From the NCBI GenBank assembly GCA_026419775.2, contig JAOPGA020000610.1, forward strand, positions 1 through 27,832: a stretch of DNA of 27,832 nucleotides, written 5' to 3'. Positions 9,550 through 18,104 of this stretch are shown in pieces. Each line of letters opens with the position of its first letter. Position 1 is the stretch's first letter. The notes under the pieces are model-generated. The model was given only the letters and a program-made list of their open reading frames with translations, was not told where the DNA came from and did no database searches. The DNA is from Acrasis kona (lineage: Eukaryota > Heterolobosea > Eutetramitea > Acrasida > Acrasidae). Made by a program: the position numbers and the translations under genes.

Positions 9550-10042
9550 TTAGCGGAAGGCTGTCCGCAGGTGTTTGGAAAGTGGCCGCATATCTTTTAG
9601 ACAAATTTTTAGCTTTATTGTTATATTACAGTTGTTGCAGTTACTGAATTTAAACACGGGGGCTTGTTTGGGTGATTCTCTAACTATAATGTCATAATCC
9701 GGCTCCATTGTATTCAATTCTTTGGAAACAGACCCTTCATTCTCCTTCGGTATGTGACCACTGTCTAACAGATGTTTTAATAAACATCGGATGGATTTTG
9801 CATTATAGTCAAAATGCGGTTTCCCTTTCTCAACAAATGCGACGTACAGCTTGTAGTTCTTTTCATACTTTACGACTGTAGCCTTCAAAATCTTGCGAAT
9901 TATTGGCTCACTTGCCATCCTTTCAAAATCATTTTCTTCGAGATTCTCTATAACTTCGGCATTTGTTTCATTCCTTGTGACCTTTTTTTTTTGGTCTAAC
10001 GGTTGTGGTTGATGCTATTTGTATATCATTTAATGATGACAT
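9550..10042 (-). pseudogene. About 163-residue basic protein with a homopolymer frameshift
   Basis: The minus-strand ATG at 10042 opens MSSLNDIQIASTTTVRPKKK. At a run of ten A (9983-9992 on the plus strand, as T) the frame must slip one base to continue VTRNETNAEVIENLEEND and on through MASEPIIRKILKATVVKYEK to the stop at 9550. The C-terminal half contains a small Cys/Asn motif (FSNCNNCNITIKLK). The slip could be a real mutation, a slippery site or an assembly error. It lies tail-to-tail with the SWIM remnant and is probably from the same element family. No known domain recognised. Confidence 0.45.
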
Positions 10043-10557
10043 TTTACAAGCAATTTATCAAATTTGGTTGTTTTTATTATATTTGGTACTATGATAATGG
10101 TAATAAACGGCTACTTTCTCTACAAATATAAAAATTACCATTCTAGCCTCGTTCCTTCTTCAAAAGTACTTTCCACCTCGGCCGCCAACCTCTGGGTCGG
10201 GCCCTCGTCCGCTTCGCATGGAAAGTACTTTCTCACTCGGAACTTGTTAGAAAAATAACAGATCAACATCGCTTATAAAGATTCTGGAAAGAAGAAGAAT
10301 GAGAGGCGGCATGGAAAGCGGTTGAACTGTTTGAACTTTGTGTTGAGAAAAACTTTAGATATTACGAGTATAATCAACAGGAATACCGGAAGTATTATAG
10401 AAGACCCTTGACCTACAAGCCCATCAAGAGTAATTACTGGCATTGAATTCGAGTGTGAAGATGATTTACATATCTATCCAAGCATCTTCATGGAGTAATG
10501 GTGTTACTAGCGCTGTGTCTGTACAATGTTAATAGATGTTCATCTTGCCCAATAAAT
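10043..10557. other. Intergenic region with a GC-rich palindromic island
   Basis: Apart from the inverted repeat at 10163-10231, I see no gene. A short plus-strand ORF at 10064-10258 crosses the palindromes and is not supported. Plus-strand text at 10260-10490 has some coding character but is full of stops. Confidence 0.3.
10163..10231. repeat. 13-bp inverted repeat around a GC-rich core
   Basis: AAAGTACTTTCCA (10163-10175) and TGGAAAGTACTTT (10219-10231) are perfect reverse complements. Each contains the self-palindrome AAAGTACTTT. The 43 bases between are far more GC-rich than anything nearby. Confidence 0.65.
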
Positions 10558-10626
10558 CCGCAATCAAACTTGATTGCGGTAAATATATTCCGCAATCAAG
10601 TACCCCGCAATCAAACCTGATTGTGG
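10558..10626. repeat. Cluster of CCGCAATCAA palindromes
   Basis: CCGCAATCAA-AC-TTGATTGCGG (10558-10579) is a perfect palindrome with a 2-nt spacer. CCGCAATCAAG follows at 10590-10600, then CCGCAATCAA-ACC-TGATTGTGG at 10605-10626. That makes three forward and two inverted copies of one 10-mer within 69 bp. Confidence 0.75.
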
Positions 10627-10736
10627 TCAATTAGTAGAATGATTACAATAAACAGTTTCAGTTATTAGAACAATGTTTCAGTAAAAATGAACTTTATCTG
10701 TACTTTAAATGTGACAACATTCAGCTTTATAAGGGT

Positions 10737-10873
10737 ACCCCTAATAAAACTTGTTGCAGAATGCGATTTATTATCTATTTATTGAATGATATAAAAAGTA
10801 TTCAAAATGTAATTATAAAAATTAGGACATACCTGTGGTATTTTTTTTATAAATCGCATTCTGCGACAAGCTT
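10737..10873. repeat. Inverted pair of a 32-bp LINE-tail-like sequence
   Basis: CTAATAAAACTTGTTGCAGA with the following GAATGCGATTTAT-type bases (10737-10768) is matched in reverse complement at about 10844-10873, with two substitutions. The second copy is part of the truncated LINE insert. The first may be another tail fragment in opposite orientation, or both may be MITE ends. Confidence 0.5.
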
Positions 10874-10988
10874 TATTAGAAATTATTTACATATGTATAA
10901 ATGACTCTATACAGCTGAAGGTCCGCCTAGCTTGGCGGATTTGATGGCATGGGTTGCGCAGCGCGCTCACACACATACCTGTGGTATT
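10827..10988 (-). mobile_element. 5'-truncated LINE 3' end with 16-bp TSD
   Basis: The 16-mer ACATACCTGTGGTATT at 10827-10842 and 10973-10988 flanks a 130-bp insert. Its minus strand reads the last residues of the LINE ORF (THAIKSAKLGGPSAV then stop), followed by a 3' UTR AGTCATTTATACATATGTAA and an A-rich tail. The same ORF end and UTR occur at 14864-14960, so this is a 5'-truncated copy of the same LINE family. Confidence 0.85.
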
Positions 10989-11480
10989 AATATCTTTTAG
11001 TTTTGATGTTGTAAAGTGAAGGCATGTAGAATAAGAATCAGTACGTAGCGATCAAAGTAAAAGTATGAAGCTATGAAGGTTAAAAACCAATTTGTTTAAT
11101 AAAATTAACATTTAAAACAATGTAACGAATGAAATGTAATGAAAGTGTGATGTTTAGGTTATTAAGGGTTTAGGCGCTTAATGAACTATAAAGAAACCGA
11201 TGGTTTGTACGGTTTGTACAGGACTTTGCCAAACGATTGTTCAATAGAATGTTTGATAATTATATATCTTTTGAACAATATTAATAAAATGTTCATTAAA
11301 CAATACCTAATTACGTTTAGAACACTCTTTATACCATTTGATAAGTAGGTAATATACACGATAAAATAGTCTTCACACTCATGACATGTATATTGATGAC
11401 TTCACACAAGTCAACTCAACTGTGTCACTTACAACCATTTTGGTGATTTGTATATATAATTTTTTTGTATAAGGTAACTC
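10989..11480. other. AT-rich non-coding spacer
   Basis: No ORF, tRNA or repeat was identified here. An imperfect GGTTTGTAC duplication at about 11203-11220 is the only local structure. Confidence 0.35.
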
Positions 11481-11552
11481 ATCAATAACCATTGACGGGG
11501 GTTGTAAAACTACCAATAAACTATCAGGCTTATCCCTGTTTTCAAAAAAAAA
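11481..11552 (+). repeat. Second copy of the 72-bp repeat
   Basis: This copy is the same length as the one at 1409-1480 and differs at about five positions. It starts ATCAATAACCATTGAC and ends in an A-run. The stem partners have changed to CGGGGGT and ATCCCTG, which still pair through G-U wobbles. I could not find a clear target duplication. Confidence 0.75.
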
Positions 11553-12584
11553 GAGTAAACCAAAATTTGGTAGGATTAAGGAGCATGAAGATTGTCATTG
11601 CAACCAGAACATTCAAGATATTTGTAAAGGCCATGATGGTGCAGTTTCTTTCTATTCCAAGCCGATAGTTGTGTACAGCGACATTAAATGTCTGTCAGAG
11701 AAGGGTTGGATAAATGATACAGTACTCAACCTCTACTTTTACACCAAATTTGGAAGAGCGAACAACAAATACAAAGTACACTCACCATCTAACGCGACTT
11801 TCTTTTATCGCGCCTTTTGCAAAAAGGAAGAGAGACGTGAAAAGCTTGTAAATCGTTTACCTGATGCCCTCACAACTTTTAATGCCTTTATCCTCCCAAT
11901 TCATAATGTTAATCATCAAGGGGGTCCAACTTCGGTAGTTGCGGTGAAATGAGCTAAAATAAAAAAATTATTTTTAAAATATTATTACCCGATTACTATT
12001 ACTATATTAGGGTTCATATTAGGAGGAATATATTCAAGGTCTGCTACATCAGAGGTGTCAACCACATCTACTGTGCCTATAATGTATACTGAATCCATTT
12101 CGTCCGTGGAACTGTTTTTTGTACAGTATTCAGATAGATACAATCTAAATTCTTGTTTATACAGAATATACTCATACTATGTATGTATACTATTGAGTCA
12201 AACTGCTGGAGACACTTTGAATACACTTGACAAATTAGCTTTGATTGTAGAATTTATTTTACAAAATGATAGAATCATGATATTTAATACTTTCTCCGCC
12301 TTGATATTGTGTTGGTTTAGCCAAAAGTCAATAACAACCAATAAATAATTGTTTATCTGTAAATTGAAAACGTTGTTACGTTGGACCCCCTGTGTATTTA
12401 ACAAGAAATTATCTTGCACCTCTAATTGGGAAAAAAGCTTTTTAATATAGAAACTTTAAAAATAAATATTTATTAATTTAGATTGGCTGTTGTCAATTTT
12501 GAGAAGGAGTGTTTTGAGTATTATAATTCAACCAGCCACATTTTTTATTGGATGTGCTTCTTTGCATGTCAACCAACAGATTAA
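11533..12584 (+). pseudogene. Ulp1-like (C48) cysteine protease, split by an insertion
   Basis: The first part reads IVVYSDIKCLSEKGWINDTV, then LNLYFYTKFG, ATFFYRAF and a segment ending FILPIHNVNH. This is the Ulp1/SENP catalytic-domain pattern: a WIND (WLND-like) motif, a FFYR strand and the hydrophobic strand ending at the catalytic His. The Trp that normally follows the His is missing, because a TIR-bounded insertion (11919-12391) begins there. The frame resumes at about 12483 with LAVVNFEKECFEYYNSTSH, matching the strand carrying the acidic/amide catalytic residue (N here in place of D), and stops at 12582-12584. The Cys box was not identified. Ulp1-like proteases remove SUMO-type modifiers and are often carried by DNA transposons. 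Confidence 0.65.
11919..12391. mobile_element. Putative MITE-like insertion with 12-bp TIRs
   Basis: AGGGGGTCCAAC (11919-11930) and GTTGGACCCCCT (12380-12391) are perfect inverted repeats around 473 bp of AT-rich sequence. It separates the two halves of the Ulp1-like domain. No clear target duplication is visible, so the exact boundaries are uncertain. ORFs inside are not convincing. Confidence 0.5.
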
Positions 12585-13546
12585 CAATGAGTGTAACCAT
12601 GATGATAATGAGCAGAAGAAAGAGAAACGCAAGAACAGGAGAACTCGTGGTCAACGTTTCAAAAGATATGTAGAGAAGTACCAAAATCAGTATCAAATGC
12701 TCCCACACATTACTCACAACAACTTCTCATTGAAAAAAGCTATGGAAAATACCGCAAAGGAGAAAAAGTTAAATCAAGACCCTTTACACTATTTTGACGA
12801 CAGTGCGGTGCACATTGATAACCAAGGAACAATAATAGTTGTAAGAATCAATAACTTCTTCACTGAAAGTGGGTGTACTTTTATGCGAGAAATTATTGGT
12901 TTCAATTGCATCTACAACTTTAGTTGACAATGTTTGTAAATCGCTAATCAGCAGCCAGGCTCACAAAGGACTAATTATCCAATCAGGGTAAACAAGATAC
13001 TTACTATCACTATTTTTTTTAATTAGACAGGCATTGAAGCAAAGAGAGAAAGATATGTCTACATGTCAATACTGTACACAATCAAGAAAAGCAAAACACT
13101 GTGTAGGAGCAGCATGTAGTAAGTGTTGTGAGAAGAAAAATTTTGAGCATCATATTAATGGAGAAAATCTAATATAAAAGATATTACGACAACAAAATAA
13201 GCAAAAAGACCAGGAACTAACAATATCTGCATCTGCCAAACAAATTAACAGACAAATTGTGAATAAAAAAAGAACTAAAGAAAAGCAAATTCAAGAAGCA
13301 ACTCTTAAAGATATTGTTGCAGAGTCTAGAAAGAACAGATCAAAGGAGAGTAACACAAATAAGAAGAGAAGACAAAATAATCCAGTTATAGTCCAAGAAA
13401 GTGGTCCTCAATTAAATTTGATTTCACAACCTATGATCCCACCATTCCCAGTTTTACCACAGTTTGCTGTCCCTCCTCAGTTTCCTATTATGCCACAGTT
13501 TATTGTTCCTCAACGACAAGTTAATTGGTATGTTACTTTTTAAAGA
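12585..13546 (+). pseudogene. Basic protein with Cys/His zinc-like cluster, N-terminal part of the oxygenase unit
   Basis: The frame carries a charged block (NECNHDDNEQKKEKRKNRRT) and a helical segment through VHIDNQGTIIV. A GTAAGA donor at 12841 and a TTAGACAG acceptor ending at 13030 give a phase-compatible 190-nt intron into ALKQREKDMSTCQYC, then KHCVGAACSKCCEKK and HH. This C-x2-C...C-x4-C-x2-CC...HH cluster looks like a zinc-binding module of the kind seen in transposon-associated proteins. A TAA at about 13177 breaks the frame. It resumes with a Lys/Arg/Gln-rich helix (13259 on) and a Pro/Phe/Gln low-complexity tail ending near 13540. Confidence 0.45.
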
Positions 13547-13648
13547 AATCTATACACCTCGCTACCTGCAAGTCCTAACAATGACAAATGAAACAAGTGG
13601 TTCCAAGTTGAAAAAATGTCCACATAGACATTTTGTCAACTGTGTTCA

Positions 13649-13870
13649 ATGAAGGAGAAGAGAACACACATTACAATTTATAAAGACAGTGCAAAAGAAA
13701 AGAAAAACAAAAGGCAGAGGCGCTATAGAGCGAAAAAAAAACAAGAAGAAGAGGAACAAAAAGAGAAGTCACAACTTCAAAAAAAAAAAATAGAACACCT
13801 AGAAACACTACTTCAAAATTTACAGCAAAGTGTCGGAATAAAACAATGGTATTTATCAAAATCTTTGTAA
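13649..13870 (+). pseudogene. Basic region plus coiled coil, bZIP-like
   Basis: A Lys/Arg-rich helix (KNKRQRRYRAKKK) runs into a heptad-like stretch (LQKKKIEHLETLLQNLQQSV), which resembles a short bZIP. It may be an exon of the surrounding unit: a GTATTT donor-like site follows at about 13847 and a TATAG acceptor precedes the oxygenase part, 40 nt apart. The phases do not fit exactly, so decay or another splice choice is implied. The DNA is purine-rich. Confidence 0.35.
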
Positions 13871-13890
13871 ATTAATTACATTTTATAGTG

Positions 13891-14540
13891 ATTACGCATT
13901 CAATTGTTCCTGTTAGAGCTACAACCAACGGAGAGAAGCATATTTATCTAGTTGACAAACAGAAACAAAGAAATTGCATTACATTTAATTGGGAGCACCA
14001 GACATACACACAAGCAAAGGTTGCAAAGTTGTCAAAGAATGTCATCCCTCAACATTTAATTGATAATTTGTTGACCACAACAATTAAATTAAAGAAGGAT
14101 TATCCACCCCCTACGGAAAATTCATCCAGAGGTATCAAGAATGTACATCATTTTGGAACTTGGAGGAAGTTAATGAAGAGGCCACAGGTTATACGTTAAA
14201 CAAATGAGCACGCGCGTGTTTGGATGGAAGCAAACTAAGAACTTTTTAAAGCTGTTGAGATGTACATTAAAAAAGAATTCCCTACTATGTATTCAAAATA
14301 TTTTGAATCAAAACTGCCTTCAGGTGTGGAGAGAATGTTCCCACCATTTAATTGTTGTGCTATTAATTTTGGTTTGTCAAGCGAAGCTCATTATGACAAA
14401 TCGGGCCCACACTTTGGTCATTGTGTAGTAATTCCATTTGGAACCTATACTGGTGGAGAAATGGACCTTGAAGAATGTAACGCGGAGGTTGACATACAAC
14501 CAAGTGACTTAATAAGTTTCGTGGCTTCAGACATTTTTTT
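13891..14540 (+). pseudogene. 2-oxoglutarate/Fe(II) dioxygenase, TET/JBP-like, truncated
   Basis: The frame reads ITHSIVPVRATTNGEKHIYL and on, crosses two in-frame stops (TAA 14197-14199 and another near 14236), and then contains a double-stranded beta-helix pattern. That pattern is INFGLSSEAHYDKSGPHFG with an HxD iron-binding pair, then VVIPFGTYTGGEMDLEE with the GGE turn, then VDIQPSDLISFVAS for the pGD-like strand. The spacing and the GGE motif fit the TET/JBP and fungal transposon-linked 2OGFeDO group, which oxidise modified thymine or 5-methylcytosine in DNA. The domain ends at a 72-bp-family repeat, before the expected distal His and Arg, so it is inactive. A generic prolyl-hydroxylase-like oxygenase is the alternative. 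Confidence 0.55.
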
Positions 14541-14582
14541 GAAAACAGGGATAAGCCTGATAGTTTATTGGTAGTTTTACAA
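14534..14582 (-). repeat. Third, 5'-shortened and inverted copy of the 72-bp repeat
   Basis: On the minus strand TTGTAAAACTACCAATAAAC and the following 29 bases match the copy at 11481-11552 essentially perfectly and end in the A-run. The first 22 bases are missing. Together with the copy at 11481 it forms an inverted pair about 3 kb apart around the Ulp1/oxygenase block. Confidence 0.75.
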
Positions 14583-14863
14583 AGGTAACCCTAAAATACT
14601 GAATGTTATTCCCATAAAAATGAAGAAAAAGCTGAAATAGTATTTTGTAAACTGAAATTGTTTATTGTAATTTTATATCCAGTCTCAGTCCTGAGACAAC
14701 AATAGCTTTAGGTAGATATAGGTGGAGTGAAATGATTAAAAGCCGCCCCTAGCGGCGAAGTGCTTCATTAGATTCCCATAGCCATCCCGTTGGGCTGGTG
14801 CATAGCTTCTCCATAATGTCTTGTGTACACTTGATCAAGATGGTTGACCTGACACCGTTTATT
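14583..14863. other. Spacer with two palindromes
   Basis: GTCTCAGTCCTGAGAC (14682-14697) is a 7-bp palindrome around TC. GCCGC-CCCTA-GCGGC (14742-14756) is a 5-bp hairpin. No coding region is seen. Confidence 0.5.
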
Positions 14864-16190
14864 AGAATAAATTTACATATTTATAAATGACTCTATACAG
14901 CCGAAGGCCCGCCTAGCTTGGCGGATTTGATGGCGTGTGTTGCGCAACGCCCGTGCCAGATGGAGTAAGAGGTCTCCATCAAAATGGTTGATATCTTCCA
15001 CAACACTTGGAGTGGCTTTTTGACTGGTATCTTACTAGAAAAACGCTTAACAACATCCATACTAGTGTAACCAAGTAGACTAGCATAAATAGTAGCTTTA
15101 CGCTTGTCAGTCATAGGATGTTCATCAAAATCAAAACCACTCATTAATTGATCGCATTGCATCATATGTGTATGGCAAGTTTCTGCAACAATTTAAAAGA
15201 ACATGGGATTGGTCATCATGTTGCAAACAACACCTTGGGCATTTGGTGTTGATTATTTGATTCTTGTCGTCCCAATACTGTATTTTAGAGAGTGTGCAGA
15301 GTTGATTGGAACGGAGACGGAGGAGGAAGATCTGTTTGGGTCGCGACATAAGGTTGGTGTCGACGCTGGCTTTGATATTATAATCATCATGGAGAATATT
15401 ATATTTGTAGTCAGAGGAGTTGGAGATGGTGGACAGAAGGTAGTCGGAAACAGCACTACGAACAGAGGAGTGTGGAACTTCACCTTTGCAAACAATGTCG
15501 AAAAGAAGTGAGGATGAAGGACTAATGTCGTTGATGTAGTGGTTGTTAAGTCCCAGCTTTGCAAATTCATCCGCTGCTTCATTACCAGGAATGTTGGCAT
15601 GGGCCTGAACATAAATGAACTCGCAGCTTGTGAGTCGATTCCTCTCTGAAATAATGGCAGAGAGAAGCTGATGGTCACACACTCGGAGTTTTTCTTCTAA
15701 AGAGCTCAGCTTTGAGAAGCTGTGAACTGCTTCAATTCCAGAGAGACAGTCAGTCATAACGGTGACATTTTGACCATCTCTGGAGCGTCTTAAAGCTTGG
15801 AGGAATCCATACAGTTCTGCTCTATAGTTGTTGGCAATGCCAGGTATTTTACCGTACTCCACCTTATTAATGTTATCACTATTAACTACAGCGTAAGCGG
15901 CAATAGTTTTGTCTTTGTTTGCGGAGCCATCTGTGTACCATGTGACAGCATTTCCATCGCTATTTATGTCATTAGTTGTGGGTCTAACGAGATTGGAGCG
16001 AGCATCCTCTAGAAACAGTGCAACTTTACCTTTGTCTGGCAAAACCAAAGTGCGTGCCCTGTCCTGTTGTAGAAATCTTTCAAGTCAACATCTAAGATAC
16101 CCGAGAGCTGTTGAACATTATCAACATCAGACCAGAAAGGGTCGTTTAGAAGTTGTATATTTGGCATTGGGATACATCAATAAATAGTGA
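14864..16190 (-). mobile_element. LINE (non-LTR retrotransposon) remnant with 3' end
   Basis: The minus strand holds the RNase H and C-terminal part of a LINE ORF2. It is followed by a stop at 14893 and a 3' UTR of about 30 bases ending TTCTAATAAA. The 3' boundary at 14864 is set by comparison with the truncated copy at 10827-10988. The 5' limit is uncertain; coding similarity fades above about 16140. No TSD was found for this copy. Confidence 0.75.
14893..16140 (-). pseudogene. LINE ORF2 C-terminal region: RNase H plus CCHC-like motif
   Basis: After a short segment in another frame (NDPFWSDVDNVQQLSGILD, about 16040-16140) the main frame carries a complete RNase H: WYTDGSAN (first Asp), NYRAELYGFL (Glu), VMTDCLSGIEAV (second Asp) and QAHANIPGNEAADEFAK (His and last Asp). 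A zinc-knuckle-like CPRCCLQHDDQSHVLLNC follows, as in the zf-RVT tail of LINE proteins. A one-base shift in a TTTT run near 15139 moves the frame into FDFDEHPMTDKRKATIYASL and on to KLGGPSAV-stop. RNase H degrades the RNA strand of the cDNA hybrid. An encoded RNase H suggests the I/R1/ingi side of LINEs. No RT palm motifs remain. Confidence 0.75.
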
Positions 16191-17457
16191 TTCAGAGAGT
16201 GGGGATCTATGCCTGACTTTGGAAGGAATAATCACTTTAGTTTGAGCATGAGATCTCAAATTTTACGAGCTTACCAAGGAGGTGTATATCACGCTGTTTG
16301 TGCACTTTGTGACTTGACGTTAAATCTATATTATACCAGAATATATTGCGCGTTAGAAATGAAATTTGTTTATTAACAAGCGGTTTTATTCTTCTAAGAA
16401 AACACCATGACCAATCCGCTGGACTGCAGATTTCAAAATATAAATACACAGTAGATTGTATTTGCACTGATTGTCACTTGATCCCCAGCACAGTACAGGA
16501 TTGTAGTGATGCGGCCTTCTAAATTTTTGAAGCATCATTTATATTTGTTGCTGGTGTTATAGTGGCTGATGTAATCTTTTACAAGTTTTTGATTGTATTT
16601 AATGACCAAATAAACGGTATACACTGTCAATAGATCATAGTGTGTATCGGTGAAACAACTTACTTGACATTATTTTTGAAGTTGACCATTACTACAAATT
16701 TCACTTTTTGGGTAAGAAGATATGAGCGTTAACCGCACCCCAGAGCGTGCGACACCAATGCGGTAGTCAATCGGTGAACTCTGGAGCAATTCAAACCAAT
16801 GCGGTGGGATTTGCAATGATGCGGTAGAGCTTCCAAAAAAGAAGAGGACAACAAACCAAACCTTTGAAAATCATGTTAGATTCTTTCGAAATCTTTTAAT
16901 NGACAAGAGATAGTATTATTGCATCATAACCCAACCCAATATAATGAATTGTTAAATTATCCATTACCAAAAAGAAGGTATGAAAAACTCACAGCAGTTC
17001 TAACCTTGTAACAGGCTAAGATTTAAAAATAAGAGGTTTATATTGGAAGAAACAATTTGCAAAGACATATATGAACTGGAGACAGCAACAGCCGGCATTA
17101 ACAAAACAAACATCAATTCTATCCACAAGCTTGAGGAACGGAAGGAGAATTTTGGCATTTGTAATTTGCATGTGTACATTATTTTGTCCTTTTGAGTTTT
17201 CTAATTGTTAAAAATGAGTATCAAAGGATTCCGATTGAAATTTTAGAGATAGTGACTTTGAGGTATAAAGGTAAAATGAATGTTTATACCTTGTCTCAGC
17301 ACTGAGACTAGCGGAATACCCGCTTTCCGCAAATCAGTCTCAGCACTGAGACTGGCGGATTAATGCAAATTGAAGGTTCAAATAATGTTACAATAAATTA
17401 AATTTAGCTGAAATATCTTTTTATTAACTGATATTCTTCTTTTACTCAACGCCTTTA
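16191..17457. other. Non-coding stretch with repeated motifs, one ambiguous base
   Basis: No gene could be established. Copies of ATGCGGT occur near 16509, 16757, 16799 and 16816. A coding-like fragment, EETICKDIYELETATAGINK, lies near 17048-17130, and another, PKKKRTTNQTFENHVRFFRN, near 16835-16900, but both are short and stop-bounded. Base 16901 is N. The 76-residue minus ORF at 16237-16467 has no recognisable domain. Confidence 0.35.
17293..17352. repeat. Duplicated GTCTCAGCACTGAGAC palindrome around a hairpin
   Basis: The 16-bp palindrome occurs at 17293-17308 and 17337-17352, both followed by ACTRGCGGA. Between them GCGGAA and TTCCGC form a small hairpin. A variant of the palindrome is at 14682-14697. 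Confidence 0.7.
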
Positions 17458-17649
17458 TATTGTCATTTTCTAGAAACCATACCCCCCAATTTCCAAAAAA
17501 CACCCAATTATGTAGCAAATAAAATCTAGTCAACTTTAATTGCAAAGCAATTGCATCACAATTCGATTTCAACACATCAAAAAATATGTCGCCGTGAGTA
17601 TTATCGGAAGATTCAAGAACCTCCTACGTGAGAAAAGCACTGGTCTACT

Positions 17650-17763
17650 ATGACCGATATTGACACAAACCTTGACAAGCTCTTTGCAGAATTTGAAAGA
17701 TACTGTACAGAGAGTAATGACATCACGAATGTTCCTAAAACAACTTTAAAGAAGACAAGATGA
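17650..17763 (+). other. 37-residue plus-strand ORF inside the Tc1-like element
   Basis: The ATG at 17650 opens MTDIDTNLDKLFAEFERYCT and ends LKKTR before a TGA. One frame over, an acidic run (DKEEDEEEAQQHEEEQQ) follows to 17815. It looks more coding-like than the antisense frame and may be a captured fragment of a host gene or a second element gene broken by a frameshift. Confidence 0.3.
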
Positions 17764-17835
17764 CAAGGAAGAAGATGAAGAAGAAGCACAACAACATGAA
17801 GAAGAGCAACAATAACATGTTTTGATATAAAAAAT

Positions 17836-18104
17836 GTTAAAATCTCAATTACATTTGCAACATCATCACTTGTTCTTATAGTTTTTTGTGATGGGTGGCC
17901 TTGTTTTGGCGTATCAATGCCATGGAAGTGACGTCGAATATACTTCTTGGTTGTCTTTTTATTAATACGTAAGTGTTTCGATATATTGTTGATGCTGAAT
18001 CCCTCTAATCGACGTAATACAATCTCACGTTGCACCTCTTCTGGTAAAGCTGTGCCGTTTGCATATACACGCCCACACGAGTTCACATTAAGGTTGGCGA
18101 CCAT
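17836..18104 (-). pseudogene. Transposase N-terminal helix-turn-helix, truncated
   Basis: From the ATG at 18104 (MVANLNVNSCGRVYANGTAL) the chain reads PEEVQREIVLRRLEGFSINN, then ISKHLRINKKTTKKYIRRHF and GIDTPKQGHPSQKTIR. This is the paired-like HTH pattern of Tc1/mariner transposases, which binds the inverted repeats. After NVIEIL the chain turns into hydrophobic noise, because the region is antisense to a different plus-strand reading, so the catalytic DDE/D domain has been lost. Confidence 0.7.

Noticed and set aside
10558-10626. CRISPR-like array
   Set aside because: Repeats are 10-mers in mixed orientation with tiny irregular spacers, in a eukaryotic context.
15203-16187. Plus-strand and alternative-frame ORFs over the LINE
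   Set aside because: They are antisense or frame shadows of the RNase H coding region.
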